From the NCBI GenBank assembly GCA_039096225.1, contig JBBPEB010000015.1:496001-560000 (forward strand): a stretch of 64,000 nt of DNA, given 5' to 3'. Below are positions 16,418 to 30,678 of the stretch, piece by piece. The notes under the pieces are model-generated. The model did not search any database. It had not been told where the DNA came from and saw only the letters and a program-made list of their open reading frames with translations. Both the position numbers and the translations under genes were made by a program. The first letter of the stretch is position 1, and the number at the start of each line of letters is the position of its first letter. The stretch is from Blastocystis sp. Blastoise. Lineage: Eukaryota > Sar > Bigyra > Opalinata > Blastocystidae.

Positions 16418-18462
16418 ATGCAGCGATTGATTCAACAAAATATTTTTCATTCTGTTAACTACTTGAGATGTTCGTCCGTTATGATTTCACGATGTTCATT
16501 ATGTGCCGAAGTTTCGTTATCACAAAGAATGTATAGTACTTATAATCATAATATGAAAGGACAAAAAAAGTCAACAATATGGTCAAGGTTACGGAAAGTG
16601 ATTACGTTTCTTCCATTTAAAATTCCACAACGATTAGATGATAAATTAACAAGTTTGGTTGAAAAAGATGATAATCCTATTCCAATTTTACCAAAAGCTA
16701 CGACTCTTTCCGTTTGGAGAGCTCTTACAGGGAATTTATTAAGTACACTTTTGAAAATGATGGCTTATCAAGCTACAGGTTCCAGTGCAATGTTTGCAGA
16801 AACACTACATGGATTTGCTGATACAACTAATCAAGTCTTATTATTAATTGGAATGTGGCAGACTCAGGTATAAATAAATAAAATAAATATATGTATAGAT
16901 ATTGAATAAGTATAATATGATATAGAATTAATATGATATGATATAGAGTATATATAATATGATATAGAATAAATATAATATGATATAGAATAAATATTAT
17001 AGATATTGACAAACATAAATATATATATGTTTAATCATAACTATATATATGTTTAATCATAACTATATATAAATATAATTAAATATATTTATAAAGCAAT
17101 ATAACCATAAATAGAATCCAATATTATAAGTAATTTCATTATATAGAATTCTCCAGATAGATCCCATCCTTATGGATATGGTAAATCTGCATTCGTTTGG
17201 AGTCTTATCAGTGCTATGGGTACGTTTTGGATGGGATGTGCATTGTCTGTTTATACAGGTGTATCTCATCTTTTGAGTCCAGTTGCAGCTATAGAATTTG
17301 GACCATGGTCTTTATTTGCGTTAGTATCTTCTTTTTGTCTTGATGGATATGTATTATCGAAAACACTTCAAGAATTAAAAACAACAAAACCAAATGGTAT
17401 ATAAATTATTATTCTGTTATATATATATATATATATAACAACTGTATATATATAACTATTATATATATTACTATATATATATTAAATTATAAGATTATAT
17501 ATATAGATATAAGTTTATGGAAACATGCAATGAATAATAAGGATCCATTTGTTAATGCAGTTCTTCTTGAAGATATGGCAGGTACTTCAGGTGCTATAAT
17601 TGCTTTAGTGGCTGTATTGACATCTATAATCACGGGAAATGTGATGTTTGATAGTTTAGGTACAATAGGTGTAGGAGCTATGTTGGGTGTTGTTTCCTTT
17701 CGTTTATTAAATCTTAATACTCGTTATCTTGTGGGAACTGCAATTGATGAAGAAACAGAAGGAGAAATATGTAAATTAATTGCTAATCAACCTTATATTG
17801 AAGGAATGTATGTAATCAATTAATATATTCTTGTATAGTTTATTTTTAGTAATAATTTATCCATTTTTATATATATATTAATATATATAATTACTACTTC
17901 TCTATAGAAAGAATGTTCAAACTCAATATTTAGGTTCAAAAGCTTATACATTTAAAGCTGATATAGATATGAAAGGAACTTATATAGCTGCTGAACTATC
18001 GAGTGATTATATAAAAGCTATTCAAGAATCTATGGAAAAATCAATGATTAGCAAAGATATGCCTGTACTTCTTTCGTATTATTCAGAAGATGTCAGTCGT
18101 GTAATTGAAAGAGAATTAAGACAATTAGAGAATCGAATTAAAAGTAAATTTCCTGATGCTGAATATGTAGACTTAAAAATTGGAAGTGATATTAGCGATT
18201 ATTTGAAATTAATTGTATATATATTTTTTAATTTACATATTCTTATATATAATATATAAATATTTTTTGTTACTATGCTATATATATATAGGAAATTCAA
18301 GATGATGATTTAAAGAAAGAAGAACTAGAAAACTTTAATGAATTTGTTCAATATTTAGATAAAGAAAAAGTCTCAATGAATCCTCCTATTCGCCAAATCT
18401 ACAGACCTATGCCTGTGATGAGGACTAAATCGAAATATAATAAATACTTCTATGATAATTAA
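16418..18462 (+). CDS. ZnT9-like cation diffusion facilitator, probably mitochondrial
   Basis: Five exons (16418-16867, 17147-17396, 17507-17807, 17908-18214, 18292-18462) join to 1479 nt, 492 residues. Residues 1-45 are rich in Arg, Ser and hydrophobics with no acidic cluster, ending CSLCAEV...RMYSTY, like a mitochondrial presequence. The CDF core follows: SSAMFAETLHGFADTTNQ carries the His/Asp metal-site pair of the second helix; HPYGYGKSAFVWSL begins the loop and third helix; and VNAVLLEDMAGTSGAI is the fifth-helix metal motif, with Glu-Asp as in SLC30A9. The cytosolic/matrix tail RELRQLENRIKSKFPDAEYV matches the SLC30A9 C-terminus. Animal SLC30A9 exports zinc from mitochondria, so a similar role is inferred. 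All introns are GT..AG and TA-rich. Confidence 0.88.
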
Positions 18463-19127
18463 TTTATTTAAATCTAATAATAAAATGTAAAATAACTTTT
18501 TCATACTAATTGCGTGTTATTATACCATATTATTGATTTATTTATATTTTCTTAAATATTTTATCTATATAAAACAACTATATGAATATTTCATAATGTT
18601 TTTTTGTGAAAAATAAGAAATCGCTGTCGATTTATTGCAAATTACTTTTTTCCTTCCAAATATGTAACAAAAATATAATCATCTAGTTTCAACTTATTTT
18701 TCTGATTATCTCACGTAATTTGCATCCATTATATTTATGTTTTTTGCATTTCAATGTATCATAAGATAGTTTTTATATGATATCTATTGTATTTTAAGTT
18801 TCAAAGTTACAGTACATTTTATGAAATAAGATATCTATATTGAATCAAGTCAGTAATATTTCATAATTGAATTCCATGTTCCATATATCCTCTATATATT
18901 GAATTAATTCAACCTGATTATTAAACTTCAAAAATACATATTCCACAAAGTATACTTATTCTTTTAATATATCAAAACAATTGGAAATCAGCAGCATTTC
19001 TCTTACTAATTCGATTTCTATTATGTTATCTTAACACTCCATATATTCTGAAACATTTAATAAATTCGGTACTCTTTCCTTACCTATCCCCCTTTAAAGA
19101 TTATAGTCAGTAATATCAAGAAATTCT
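18463..19127. other. intergenic region, nothing recognised
   Basis: AT-rich non-coding sequence downstream of the zinc carrier; begins T-rich. No exon or RNA gene seen. Confidence 0.5.
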
Positions 19128-19493
19128 TTGACGATTATTCCCAACAAAATGGCATCAAAATTATTGTCAAAATCAGAGAGTTTTCTGGAAGTAGGGCGTA
19201 AAGCCGATAATCGTGGGAAAACATTACAGATTGACTATGCTATACAAAATATTCACTGGAAAACAGCTGTTTTTGTTTTTTTATTATCTGACGCGTTTCT
19301 ATTATTCAATGAAATGAGAGAAACAAAATGCTATGAAAAAGTGATCTCAGGAAACATTGGTTCGATCTCCAATGTCAAAAAAGAAAAAACGTTGACTCCC
19401 ATGACGACCATCAATTTTATTTCTTATAATTATTGTCTTCTAGAACGATATTTATATCATCAATTATTTGATATTAGTATTAAATCGTTTTAA
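19128..19493 (+). CDS. PH-domain-like fragment
   Basis: A 121-codon intron-free frame. Residues about 30-62 (DYAIQNIHWKTAVFVFLLSD followed by AFLLF) have the K-x-V-x-x-F-L-x-S-D-x-L pattern of pleckstrin-homology strands seen in Rho-GEFs, but no DH domain or complete PH fold follows. It ends 65 bp before the MATE start. It may be a decayed remnant of a larger GEF-like gene, a short functional protein, or a leader reading frame of the MATE transcript. Confidence 0.4.
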   Translation: MTIIPNKMASKLLSKSESFLEVGRKADNRGKTLQIDYAIQNIHWKTAVFVFLLSDAFLLFNEMRETKCYEKVISGNIGSISNVKKEKTLTPMTTINFISYNYCLLERYLYHQLFDISIKSF

Positions 19494-19558
19494 AGAATAT
19501 TATTATCAGTATATATCTACATTAAACTTATTGATATTCACATTACTGATTCATAGGA

Positions 19559-21235
19559 ATGACTGAGAATAAACCTCAAATTGATAATCAAGTAAGCATC
19601 AAACTGGAATCTTCTGTTCCAGCTGATGGAACTGCTACTGTATCTCCTAATGAAATTAAAGAAAAATCTCCTGGTGAAGTTACACTCAATGCTGAAGAGA
19701 AAGCTGAAGTTGAACGTTTAAAGAAAGCTAAATTCTTAGGAGAAGCTCCTTTATACTCTACTATGTGGCAATTAATTTATCCTGATTTATGTGGTAAACT
19801 TGTCAGTGCTTGTTATACTTTATGTGATGCTATGTTCATCGGTAATATGGCTGGTGATACTGCTGCGGAACGAGCTGTTTCTTTAGCTGCAGTTTCATTT
19901 GCTATGCCATTTGAACAAGCTTTTATTGCTGGTTTTGCTTTATTTGGAAGTATTGGTTTTGGTTCTTTATATTCTCGTTTCCTTGGAGAAGCTAATACAA
20001 AAATGGCTAGAAGAACTTTAGGTAATTGCTATTTATTAGCTGTTGTTATTGGTATTTTCTGTCCTCTTGTTCTCCTTCCTCTTGCTAAATATCTTATTCA
20101 ATTCTTTGGAGCTAGTGATGAAGCTGGTACTCTTCAACCTGCTACAAATTATTTATCTGTATTATTATGTTTTGATATCTTTCAGAATGGTATGTTTGTT
20201 GGTAACAATATGACTCGTGCTGAAGGTGCTTCTAAATATTCTGCTTTGATGATGATTATTGGTGCTGTTATTAATTGTTGTTTAGATCCTCTTTTCATTT
20301 CTACTTTTAGATTAAGTTTAACTGGTGCTGCACTTGCCTCTGTTTGTGGTAACTTTGTAGTATCTATTGTTGGTATATATTACTTCTTATCTGGTAGATC
20401 TGTTGTTACTTTTGATAAAGCTTGTTGGAAACCTTCTAAGAAAGTATTAGGAGTCAGTCTTAATATTGGTTCTTCTGCTCTTATTTCTAGTTTCTGTGGT
20501 GCTATTGTTTCTATTATTTCAAATCGTCTTATTCTTTATTTTGCTCCTGGTGACCCTAATTCTGTTGAAACTACTGAAGTTATTGCTGTCTCTGGTGCTT
20601 TAGCTAAGTTTTCTTTCTTTGTCTTCTTACCTATGCTTTCTATGAGTCATGGTATCTTACCTATTGTCTCTTTCTGTCGTGGTTCTAAGAATTATAAGAG
20701 ATTTAATCAAGCTGTTAAAGCTTGTTTCTATGTTTCTGTCCTCATGGGTTTATTACTTTGTATTCTTGGATATATTTTAGCTCCTTATGTAGCTCTCTGC
20801 TTCAGTAGTAGTCCTAGTTTCGTCTCTACATTTACTTTTGCTATGAGACATATGACATCTGCTATTCCTGTAAATAGTGTTATAACTGCTGTTATGCCTG
20901 CTTTACAAGCTTGTGGTCATGGTGGTGCTGCTACACTTCTTATGTTTGGTCGTCAATGTCTTTTTATTCTTGTTGCTGAAGTTATTATCTGTTTCAGTCA
21001 AAAAACTTTCTGGGGTTGTTTTATGGCTTATCCTATTGCTGATTTATTTACTGCCTTCCTCTCCTTACTTCTTTACCTTTATTATTATAAAGATTTCCAT
21101 GGAATTGCTCAAGTCAAAAAAGCATCTTCTAAGGATGAAACTATTGTTCATGTTGAAAAATCAACTCAACTCCCTCCTCAACCTACTATTGACAGAGAAG
21201 AATCTATACCTAATTCTCCTCTTGCCAACAATTAA
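19559..21235 (+). CDS. MATE family multidrug/toxin efflux transporter
   Basis: Intron-free 558-codon gene, unusual beside its intron-rich neighbours. The first 65 residues are charged and Lys/Glu-rich, then twelve hydrophobic helices follow. PLYSTMWQLIYPDLCGKLVS and the ADGAAAVS-like stretch of the first helices, the repeat of this pattern in the second half (KKVLGVSLNIGSSALISS) and GALAKFSFFVFLPMLSMSHG are as in MatE domains; bacterial-type DinF/NorM members are about 450 residues, so N- and C-terminal cytosolic extensions account for the extra length. Probably a Na+- or H+-coupled exporter of organic cations or drugs. Codons are strongly biased to GCT, GGT, CTT and ATT, which suggests high expression. 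The start ATG follows a TCATAGGA context. Confidence 0.9.
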   Translation: MTENKPQIDNQVSIKLESSVPADGTATVSPNEIKEKSPGEVTLNAEEKAEVERLKKAKFLGEAPLYSTMWQLIYPDLCGKLVSACYTLCDAMFIGNMAGDTAAERAVSLAAVSFAMPFEQAFIAGFALFGSIGFGSLYSRFLGEANTKMARRTLGNCYLLAVVIGIFCPLVLLPLAKYLIQFFGASDEAGTLQPATNYLSVLLCFDIFQNGMFVGNNMTRAEGASKYSALMMIIGAVINCCLDPLFISTFRLSLTGAALASVCGNFVVSIVGIYYFLSGRSVVTFDKACWKPSKKVLGVSLNIGSSALISSFCGAIVSIISNRLILYFAPGDPNSVETTEVIAVSGALAKFSFFVFLPMLSMSHGILPIVSFCRGSKNYKRFNQAVKACFYVSVLMGLLLCILGYILAPYVALCFSSSPSFVSTFTFAMRHMTSAIPVNSVITAVMPALQACGHGGAATLLMFGRQCLFILVAEVIICFSQKTFWGCFMAYPIADLFTAFLSLLLYLYYYKDFHGIAQVKKASSKDETIVHVEKSTQLPPQPTIDREESIPNSPLANN

Positions 21236-22043
21236 GAAGATTATATAAGTGGAAAATAATAATTCCTCTTTTATTTATTCTTTTGCTTTATTTTTATTAT
21301 CTTTATATTATCTATACTATATTTGTATGTTTTTGTTCTCTATTTTGGTTATTAATATTTATTTTTTTTTTTAAAATCTATATTCTTTATTATTTTGAAC
21401 CTTTATTTTTAAGGATTTTGGCTTATTAATATCGTATGTTGTTTTTATAAATATATTATGAACTCAAATAATAAAGAAAAAACTAGTCCACATATTTCAT
21501 GTCCTTTTTTATATTTGTTCCTTTATACAAACATATATGAATCTTATAAATCTATATATACGTTCATATGTTTATGGACATATAGTTATTAAAATTAAAA
21601 AGCAGTTGACAATTCATTTTCAATCTTGTTCTTATATCCTTTGAAAGCCTATAAAATTATGTTCATTCTATCTTAAACAGATACTAAAGAAAAATTGATG
21701 CATATTTCTTTCGAGAATATTGATGAACACGATATTTCTTTCTTTTGCTTTCAATCTATTGACTGATGACACAAACGTTGACACAAATAAGAAAGAAAAC
21801 TCATTCTGAAATGAAACCTCCTGTGTCAGGATATCAAAGTAGACTATTGGCTACTCTATACTTTTTTGTTTCTTCCTTTGTTGGAAAACTAATAAAAAAA
21901 GAGAGATCTCTTTTTATTGGTTCTTTATTCTTTCATAACCAATAGTTTCTTGATTTCAATAGTCAACGACTCTCGATGTTTCGATCTGTGTTTAGAGAAT
22001 TGAAAGCCATTCTTATTCAATTATTTATTGTAGTTTTATAACA
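21236..22043. other. intergenic region upstream of alpha-galactosidase
   Basis: The left 200 bases are T-rich (3' flank of MATE). The right part carries ATTGG at about 21847 and 21919 and CCAAT at about 21941, 100-200 bases before the alpha-galactosidase start, a likely promoter zone. Confidence 0.45.
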
Positions 22044-23649
22044 ATGAAAGCTTTACTTGTTTTATCTTTTATTGCACTTTGTTTTGCTTTAGATAACGGC
22101 GTTGCGTTAACTCCTCCTATGGTATGATTTGACTCTCTTTTTTTAATATTATTTTTTCTATTCCTTTTTTATTTTTCTATAGGGATGGATGCACTGGGAA
22201 CAGTATACAACAATAACTTAATATCATTTTTTTTCTATCTTTAGATTCCAATGTGTTGTTGATTGTAAGAATAAGCCTGATACATGTATTTCTGAGAAAC
22301 TTTTTACCCAAATTGCTGATCACCTTGCTGATGATGGATATCTTGATGCTGGTTATCAAGTATATGAATATATATATATTGTACCTAAAATCTCTTGTAA
22401 AGAATTGTATTTATTGATTTCTTTTCTTATATATGTGTATTCCTCTATCTTTTTTAATTATTTCTGATATTGAATCTTGTCTATATATCTATAATATAAA
22501 TAGTATTTAGATATTGATGATTGTTGGTCAGCTATGGAACGTACTGAAGATGGATATCTTCAAGGTGATGCTGAACGTTTCCCTAATGGTATTCCTTATC
22601 TTTCTGACTATATTCATAAAAAGGGACTAAAATTTGGTATCTATAATGATTATGGTACTAAAACTTGCGGAGGGTATATATATATATGCTTTTTATAGTA
22701 TATTAATTAATTAATAGGATATATATGTGTTTTTCTAATAGTATTCAATAAAATGATATATATATATATATATGTTTTTATATACTATTAAATAAAAGAT
22801 AATATATATGCTTCTTAATTAATAAAAATAATATATATATATGTATGTTATGGTTATCCTGGTTCTGAAGGTTATATGATTCGTGATGCTGAGACTTTTG
22901 CTTCTTGGAATGTTGATTATTTAAAGATGGATGGTTGCTATTCAAATAGTCTTGATCATTCTGATGGTTATCCTGCTATGGCTTATTTCTTAAATGCTAC
23001 TGGTCGTCCTATTGTATATTCTTGTTCTTGGCCTGCTTATACTCCTGATGCTGATTATAGTAAACTTGCTAAATATTGTAATTTATGGAGAAACTGGTAT
23101 GATATTGGTCACAGTTGGTATTCTATTATTCATATTATTGATCATTGGGGTGAGAAAACTGAATGGGCTCCTTTTGCTGGTCCTGGTCATTGGAATGATC
23201 CTGATATGCTTGTTGTAGGTATGAAAGATGGTTTAAATAAATATGAATCTAAATCTCAAATGTCTATTTGGGCTATTGTTGCTGCACCTTATCTTATGTC
23301 TAATGATTTAAGAAATATTGATGATTGGGCTAGAGAACTTTTAATTAATAAAGAAGTTATTGCTATTGATCAAGATCCTTTAGGTAAACAAGGTAGAAGA
23401 CTTTGTGATACTGAAACTCTTAATCAAGTATGGATTAGAGATCTTGTTAATGATGAATATGCTATTGCTCTTCTTAATAAAGATGATAAACCTATTAATA
23501 TTACTGTTTCCTTTAAAGACTTTACTACAAAGACTAATCTTCATCTTCGTGATCTTTGGAATCATAAGGATCTTGGTGTTTTTGAAACTGAATATACTGC
23601 TATCGATGTTCAACCTCATGATACTGTCTTATTAAAAGCTACTTTCTAA
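22044..23649 (+). CDS. secreted alpha-galactosidase, glycoside hydrolase family 27
   Basis: Five exons (22044-22121, 22183-22202, 22245-22359, 22504-22673, 22854-23649) give 1179 nt, 392 residues, a full GH27 length. Signal peptide MKALLVLSFIALCFA, then ALTPPMGWMHWEQFQCVVDC, the family's N-terminal signature. LDIDDCW, KFGIYNDYGTKTCGG, then VDYLKMDGC with the catalytic nucleophile Asp, and WNDPDMLVVG with the acid/base Asp. A beta-sandwich C-terminal domain ends at VLLKATF. It hydrolyses terminal alpha-galactose from oligosaccharides or glycans in the secretory/lysosomal or extracellular space. Introns 1-3 are GT..AG. The fourth junction, needed to make CGGYPGSEGY, has a GT donor but no AG acceptor (GT..GG at 22674-22853). 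Codon use matches MATE and BTB genes (many GCT/GGT/CTT). Confidence 0.92.
22674..22853 (+). other. intron with GT donor and non-AG (GG) acceptor
   Basis: The exon before ends TGCGGAGG and the exon after must begin TTATCCTGG to make the conserved CGGYPGSEGY. The intervening 180 nt starts GTATATAT and ends TTATGG. No AG lies between about 22799 and the junction, and the upstream AGs would leave extra TA-repeat codons. Sliding the boundary over the shared GG does not produce AG. Confidence 0.7.
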
Positions 23650-23894
23650 ATCTATTTATTAAGACATAATATAAATAGTATTTCTATTATATAAATATAA
23701 ACGAAATGATATGATGTTTGTTTTCATATTTAATTTCTCGATTTTTGTGTTTAGTTGATTTTATTAAAAATAAAACAAAAAAAAAATAAATAGTAATAGA
23801 ATAGCAAATTAGTATATGTATAGTACAAGTATAACGGGTTAGTATAACAATAAAAACAATATATATATATAACAAGATAATAAAAAGTTAAATT
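23650..23894. other. convergent 3' flanks with T-to-A strand switch
   Basis: T-rich on the + strand after alpha-galactosidase, turning A-rich near 23765 before the minus-strand CBS gene end. Confidence 0.5.
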
Positions 23895-25887
<1,993 letters not shown>

Positions 25888-27441
25888 TTTGAATTACTAA
25901 TTTAAGAACGATATAAAATCCGAAAAAGAAAAATGAAGTCAGATCCTTCTTTTTCTTGGGAAATAGAAATTCAAATAAAACAGAGAAACTTAAAAGTGTT
26001 CTTTTCATTTTTCTTCTTCTTCAGTCGTTTTTCTTTAGTTATATTCATTTCAAAGTATTATAACTTATATTTAAAGTATGTATATATCTGAGGTTGTATA
26101 TAAGTGATATTGATCATTATTTAATTCTTCATTTGTGTATTGTTCTTGACAAATTGTGAAAAACAATATCATCAATAATTTATAAATAATCCTATGAAAC
26201 CAATGTAAATATACTGATATTGAAAAACATACAGATTTCAACATTCGATCACATTTTTATTGTTTACAATTCTTTCTGTCATCATATTTTTATAAATAAT
26301 TTATAGGCATTCATTAAAATGAGAATTATTAATTATAGATATAAAACAGTAATAATCAGCAGTGATTACGATAAACGAAAATCATCTATATTTTCTTTGC
26401 TATAGTACATATTTGATATATTAAGGTTAATCAAAAACACAAGCCTCAACAAGTAAGTGAAATAAATCGTGATATCTTACTATTTTGATAGAAATACTGA
26501 ATTTATCTGTTATCATTAGCAAAATATCACGCTACTCTAATGAAAACAGAAGTTTTTATACATACAACTATAGATAAGTAACATTTTTGATGCTACCGAT
26601 ATATAAAATGGCAATAATGTGAGAAATTCTGTATTATTAGCAAGATATACATTTTGTGACTTCAGATTTTAGCGTATTTTTGTTATAAACACTTTCTAAA
26701 TAAATAACTGAAGCATACTGAACTAAATTGAACGATAATTATTGGTAAACAGTTTTCTATTTTGAAATATTCTTCATAATAATCTTAGATTATGCCATTT
26801 TCATTTCTAGTTTTTCACCCATTATCGGTAATACCAAAATTGGAGAGAAATGACAAACAATCAATATAATATAGTAAATAATCCAGAAAAATTTATAAAA
26901 AAGTATATCGGGAACACACAGATTTTTGTATTATGAAGAATAACAAAGGAAACATTGATAATAGCACATTATTTCTAAACGGATATATATGATTGTGTAA
27001 AAAAACGAGAATTTTATTTTTTTCTCATCGACAAAATTCTGTTTCATGTTTTTTGTACATAAAAGAACTCAGAAATAGATTTACCCCGTAGAATTTTGTA
27101 AAACTTTTCTTTCTGGTGAAACACAATAATTGATGGAGAACTGAAACGTCTTTTTTGAAGCCATACATTTCCATAGAAGTGTATATAATCCCCATGATTA
27201 TTATTCTTGTTTCCAGTAAAATTGAGATTATTTTTGTGGTTCTTTTTGGAGTAAAATAATTTCTTGTGTTTCTTTTTTCTATTAATTTTAGTATTTTCTG
27301 TTTTTATATCGAATATTATTTCTATATCAAAAGTCAAATCAACTCAGAATATAGAAGGGAACCACTCTCATATAAAATAACAAATGAATTCGTTAGATTC
27401 TTATTATTCGAATCTTTTTTCTCGTATATTATTTAGAATTT
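25888..27441. other. intergenic region between divergent genes
   Basis: 5' flanks of the CBS gene and the DYRK-type kinase. Mixed AT-rich sequence with no long simple repeats. A minus-strand frame at 27044-27337 is Lys/Asn-rich without support. Confidence 0.5.
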
Positions 27442-28536
27442 ATGTTTATATTGACTGAAAATCTAGAGAAGAATAGTGAGATAAGATCTTTTAGTATTCC
27501 AACTGGGTTGCCTGAACTATATCGTAAATCAGTGATGAAAAGTGATGAAAAATCCAATAGAAAATCTATAAAGTCCTCTTCTAAATCATCGATGTCATTG
27601 CTCTCAGATAACAAAGTTTATTCATTAAAAGACTCAAAAGTTCAACATACAAGTGACAAACCGTTACTCTTTTCAGTATTTAAATATCTATACATGCTTT
27701 TTATAATCATTTGTAATATTATTATATATTATATTTTTTTTTACATGGTTGTAAAAAACTACCATTTTCATTTTTTCTTTATAACAATATATATATATAT
27801 ATTTAGAAACGTTTTCAACAGTCTCCTTTGGAATCTCTAACTTTAGGTTTAGTGCCTTTATATAAGAATATGAATTACCCAAAACAAATCGAAGATAAAG
27901 AATATTTAGCAAGAAAACTAACTACTGGAGACCGGTATATATATTATTTTAATATTGATATAAGTATATATATATATACATATTTGCTGTTAGTGCTGTG
28001 AGTTATATATATAAATATATATTTATTTATATGACACTTTATAATGCTATGTTCTTATTACTTTTATAGAACAAAGAATTATTTAAAAGATAATGCTAAT
28101 AATGATTTAGTTGTATATTTATTCTCTATATTAGAAAGCTCAGATAGGAAAACAAGGTATATATATATATATTTATTGATATAAAATATGACTTTCGAAT
28201 TATCTTTTTTTTTTGTTCATTTTTTTTTATAAAATTTATATTATTATTTTTTAAATGTGTTGTATATATTTGTTTAATATTATATATATTTGCTTATTAT
28301 AATAAATATTATAAATACTATTTGTTTATTATTATAAATATTATTATATAATTGCCACTATATATACAGACTTCGAGTGCTTAATAAGTTAGGAGAGGGT
28401 GCGTTTTCTCAAGTATATCGTTGCCGAAACATGAATACACTCGTCATTGAAGCCGTTAAAGTCGTTAGAAACGTTAGTGAATATAAAAACCAAGCGGAAA
28501 AAGAAATTAAAATATATAATCTTGTATATATATATA

Positions 28537-28567
<31 letters not shown>

Positions 28568-28613
28568 TTATCATAAATATAATGGGATATAGATATCATA
28601 TCAGTTACTTGTA

Positions 28614-28660
<47 letters not shown>

Positions 28661-30265
28661 CAAATCTCCTCCTCTTACATGTGATTATCTCATTGATTTT
28701 TATGGCAATTTTGAGATATATAATCACACAATTCTCCGGTTTCCCTGTTTGGGTCCGTCACTCTATGAATTGATGAAGAAAGTTCATTTTCGTGGAATTG
28801 CTTTAGAATTCTTAAGACATGTCGCAGAACAAGTATATTATTATATGATATATAGTCATTATTATGAGTTATATTAATCATTATGTATTAAATTAAATCC
28901 ATATAAATCAATTAAATATTATTATCCTTTAATTATTTACATACATTTATATATGAATGCTTTTATTTATATAAATATATATTTCTCTTTAGCTATTAGA
29001 AGCTGCAGACTTTATTCATTCCCGTGGTTATATTCATGCAGATATTAAACCCGAAAATATTCTTGTCATTAAGTATCTATATAATATATATATATTTATT
29101 ATCATAATATTCAAGTATATCTATAATTATTGGGTTATTTCTATTTATAATGTTTTCTTTTCAATAAATACTATTCAAATATAAATATATATATTATTCT
29201 TTATTCTATTTCCCCTATGTCTCTAATTTTATTACCATCCCTTTACAGTACGGACCCTGTGCATATTTGTCTGGCTGACTTCGGTTCCTGTATCCATCCC
29301 AACGTGGACATTGTCTCTCCCTACATTCAAAGTCGTTTCTACAGGGCTCCTGAAGTCCTTTTAGAAGGAATATATAGTAATAAACTTGATCTTTGGAGTA
29401 TTGGATGTGTTCTCGGAGAAGTATATATATATAACTATATATATATAACTATATATATATATATATGTATATATATAACTATATATATATATATATATAG
29501 TTATTCTTGGGTATTCCTTTATTTCCCGGTGTTTGTGAATATGATGAACTTTATCATATTATGGAAGGAATTGTATATATATAGAATATTCCTTAATTCA
29601 CTATTATATATATATACTATTATGTTATATACAATTAAACATTTATAATAATCTATTCTATATATACTATACTATAATAGAGTATTATATAACTTCTCTA
29701 TAGGGCACAATTCCCATGGAAATGATAACCTCCAGTCCGAGAACAAAAGAATTCTACAATATTATTAGGATGAACGTATATATATTTATATATAATATTG
29801 AATATACTAAGTATATATATTCTTTTAGGATCAATTTATATATCAATTTAAGGATGAGGAACAGTATTACAGGGAGAATCCTAATAGTGTAACGCATTTA
29901 AAACGACATATATTTGAAATCAAGTATTTTAATAGTTTTTATATATTTTAATATATATTTAATATATATTATATATATATAATATATTTATAGAAGCGTC
30001 TCAGACCGTTTCCTTGCAATGAAATATGATGAAACGAAAAATGAAGAAGATCGATTTAAAGATGTATTTATATATATATATATATACTATACTATACTAT
30101 ACTATACTATACTATATATAGTTTTGTGACCGATTGTCCTTTGTTGATCTAGTAACTACTCTCTTACAAATCAGCCCCAGTCAGCGATATTCAGCCAAAC
30201 AAGCTTTGCAACATCCCTTCATTCAAGTAAACAATTCTATCTTTATGATAATATGTTTTTTTGTT

Positions 30266-30355
<90 letters not shown>

Positions 30356-30499
30356 ACTCCTTATAATGGCCACTTTGAGCCATCTCCAGAATCACCTCCT
30401 CAGACATTTAGGCCGCAATATGACGAGAAGAACCGCGGGAAACAAGGACATCCTGGGAGTTATATGTATAATTATCAAATGTACAACACAAGAGCAGTT

Positions 30500-30556
<57 letters not shown>

Positions 30557-30644
30557 GATATATCCATCACTTATTTCATTGTCTCCTGTGCAAGATCCCA
30601 ATATGTATATATATATAAATATATATAATGATAATAGTATTAAT

Positions 30645-30678
<34 letters not shown>

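Noticed and set aside
29589-29601. TTCCTTAATTCAC inside a kinase-gene intron, like a U12 branch site and AC end
   Set aside because: The flanking exons join well with a normal GT donor (29573) and a TATAG acceptor (29704), giving HIMEGIGTIPMEM; no ATATCC donor is present.
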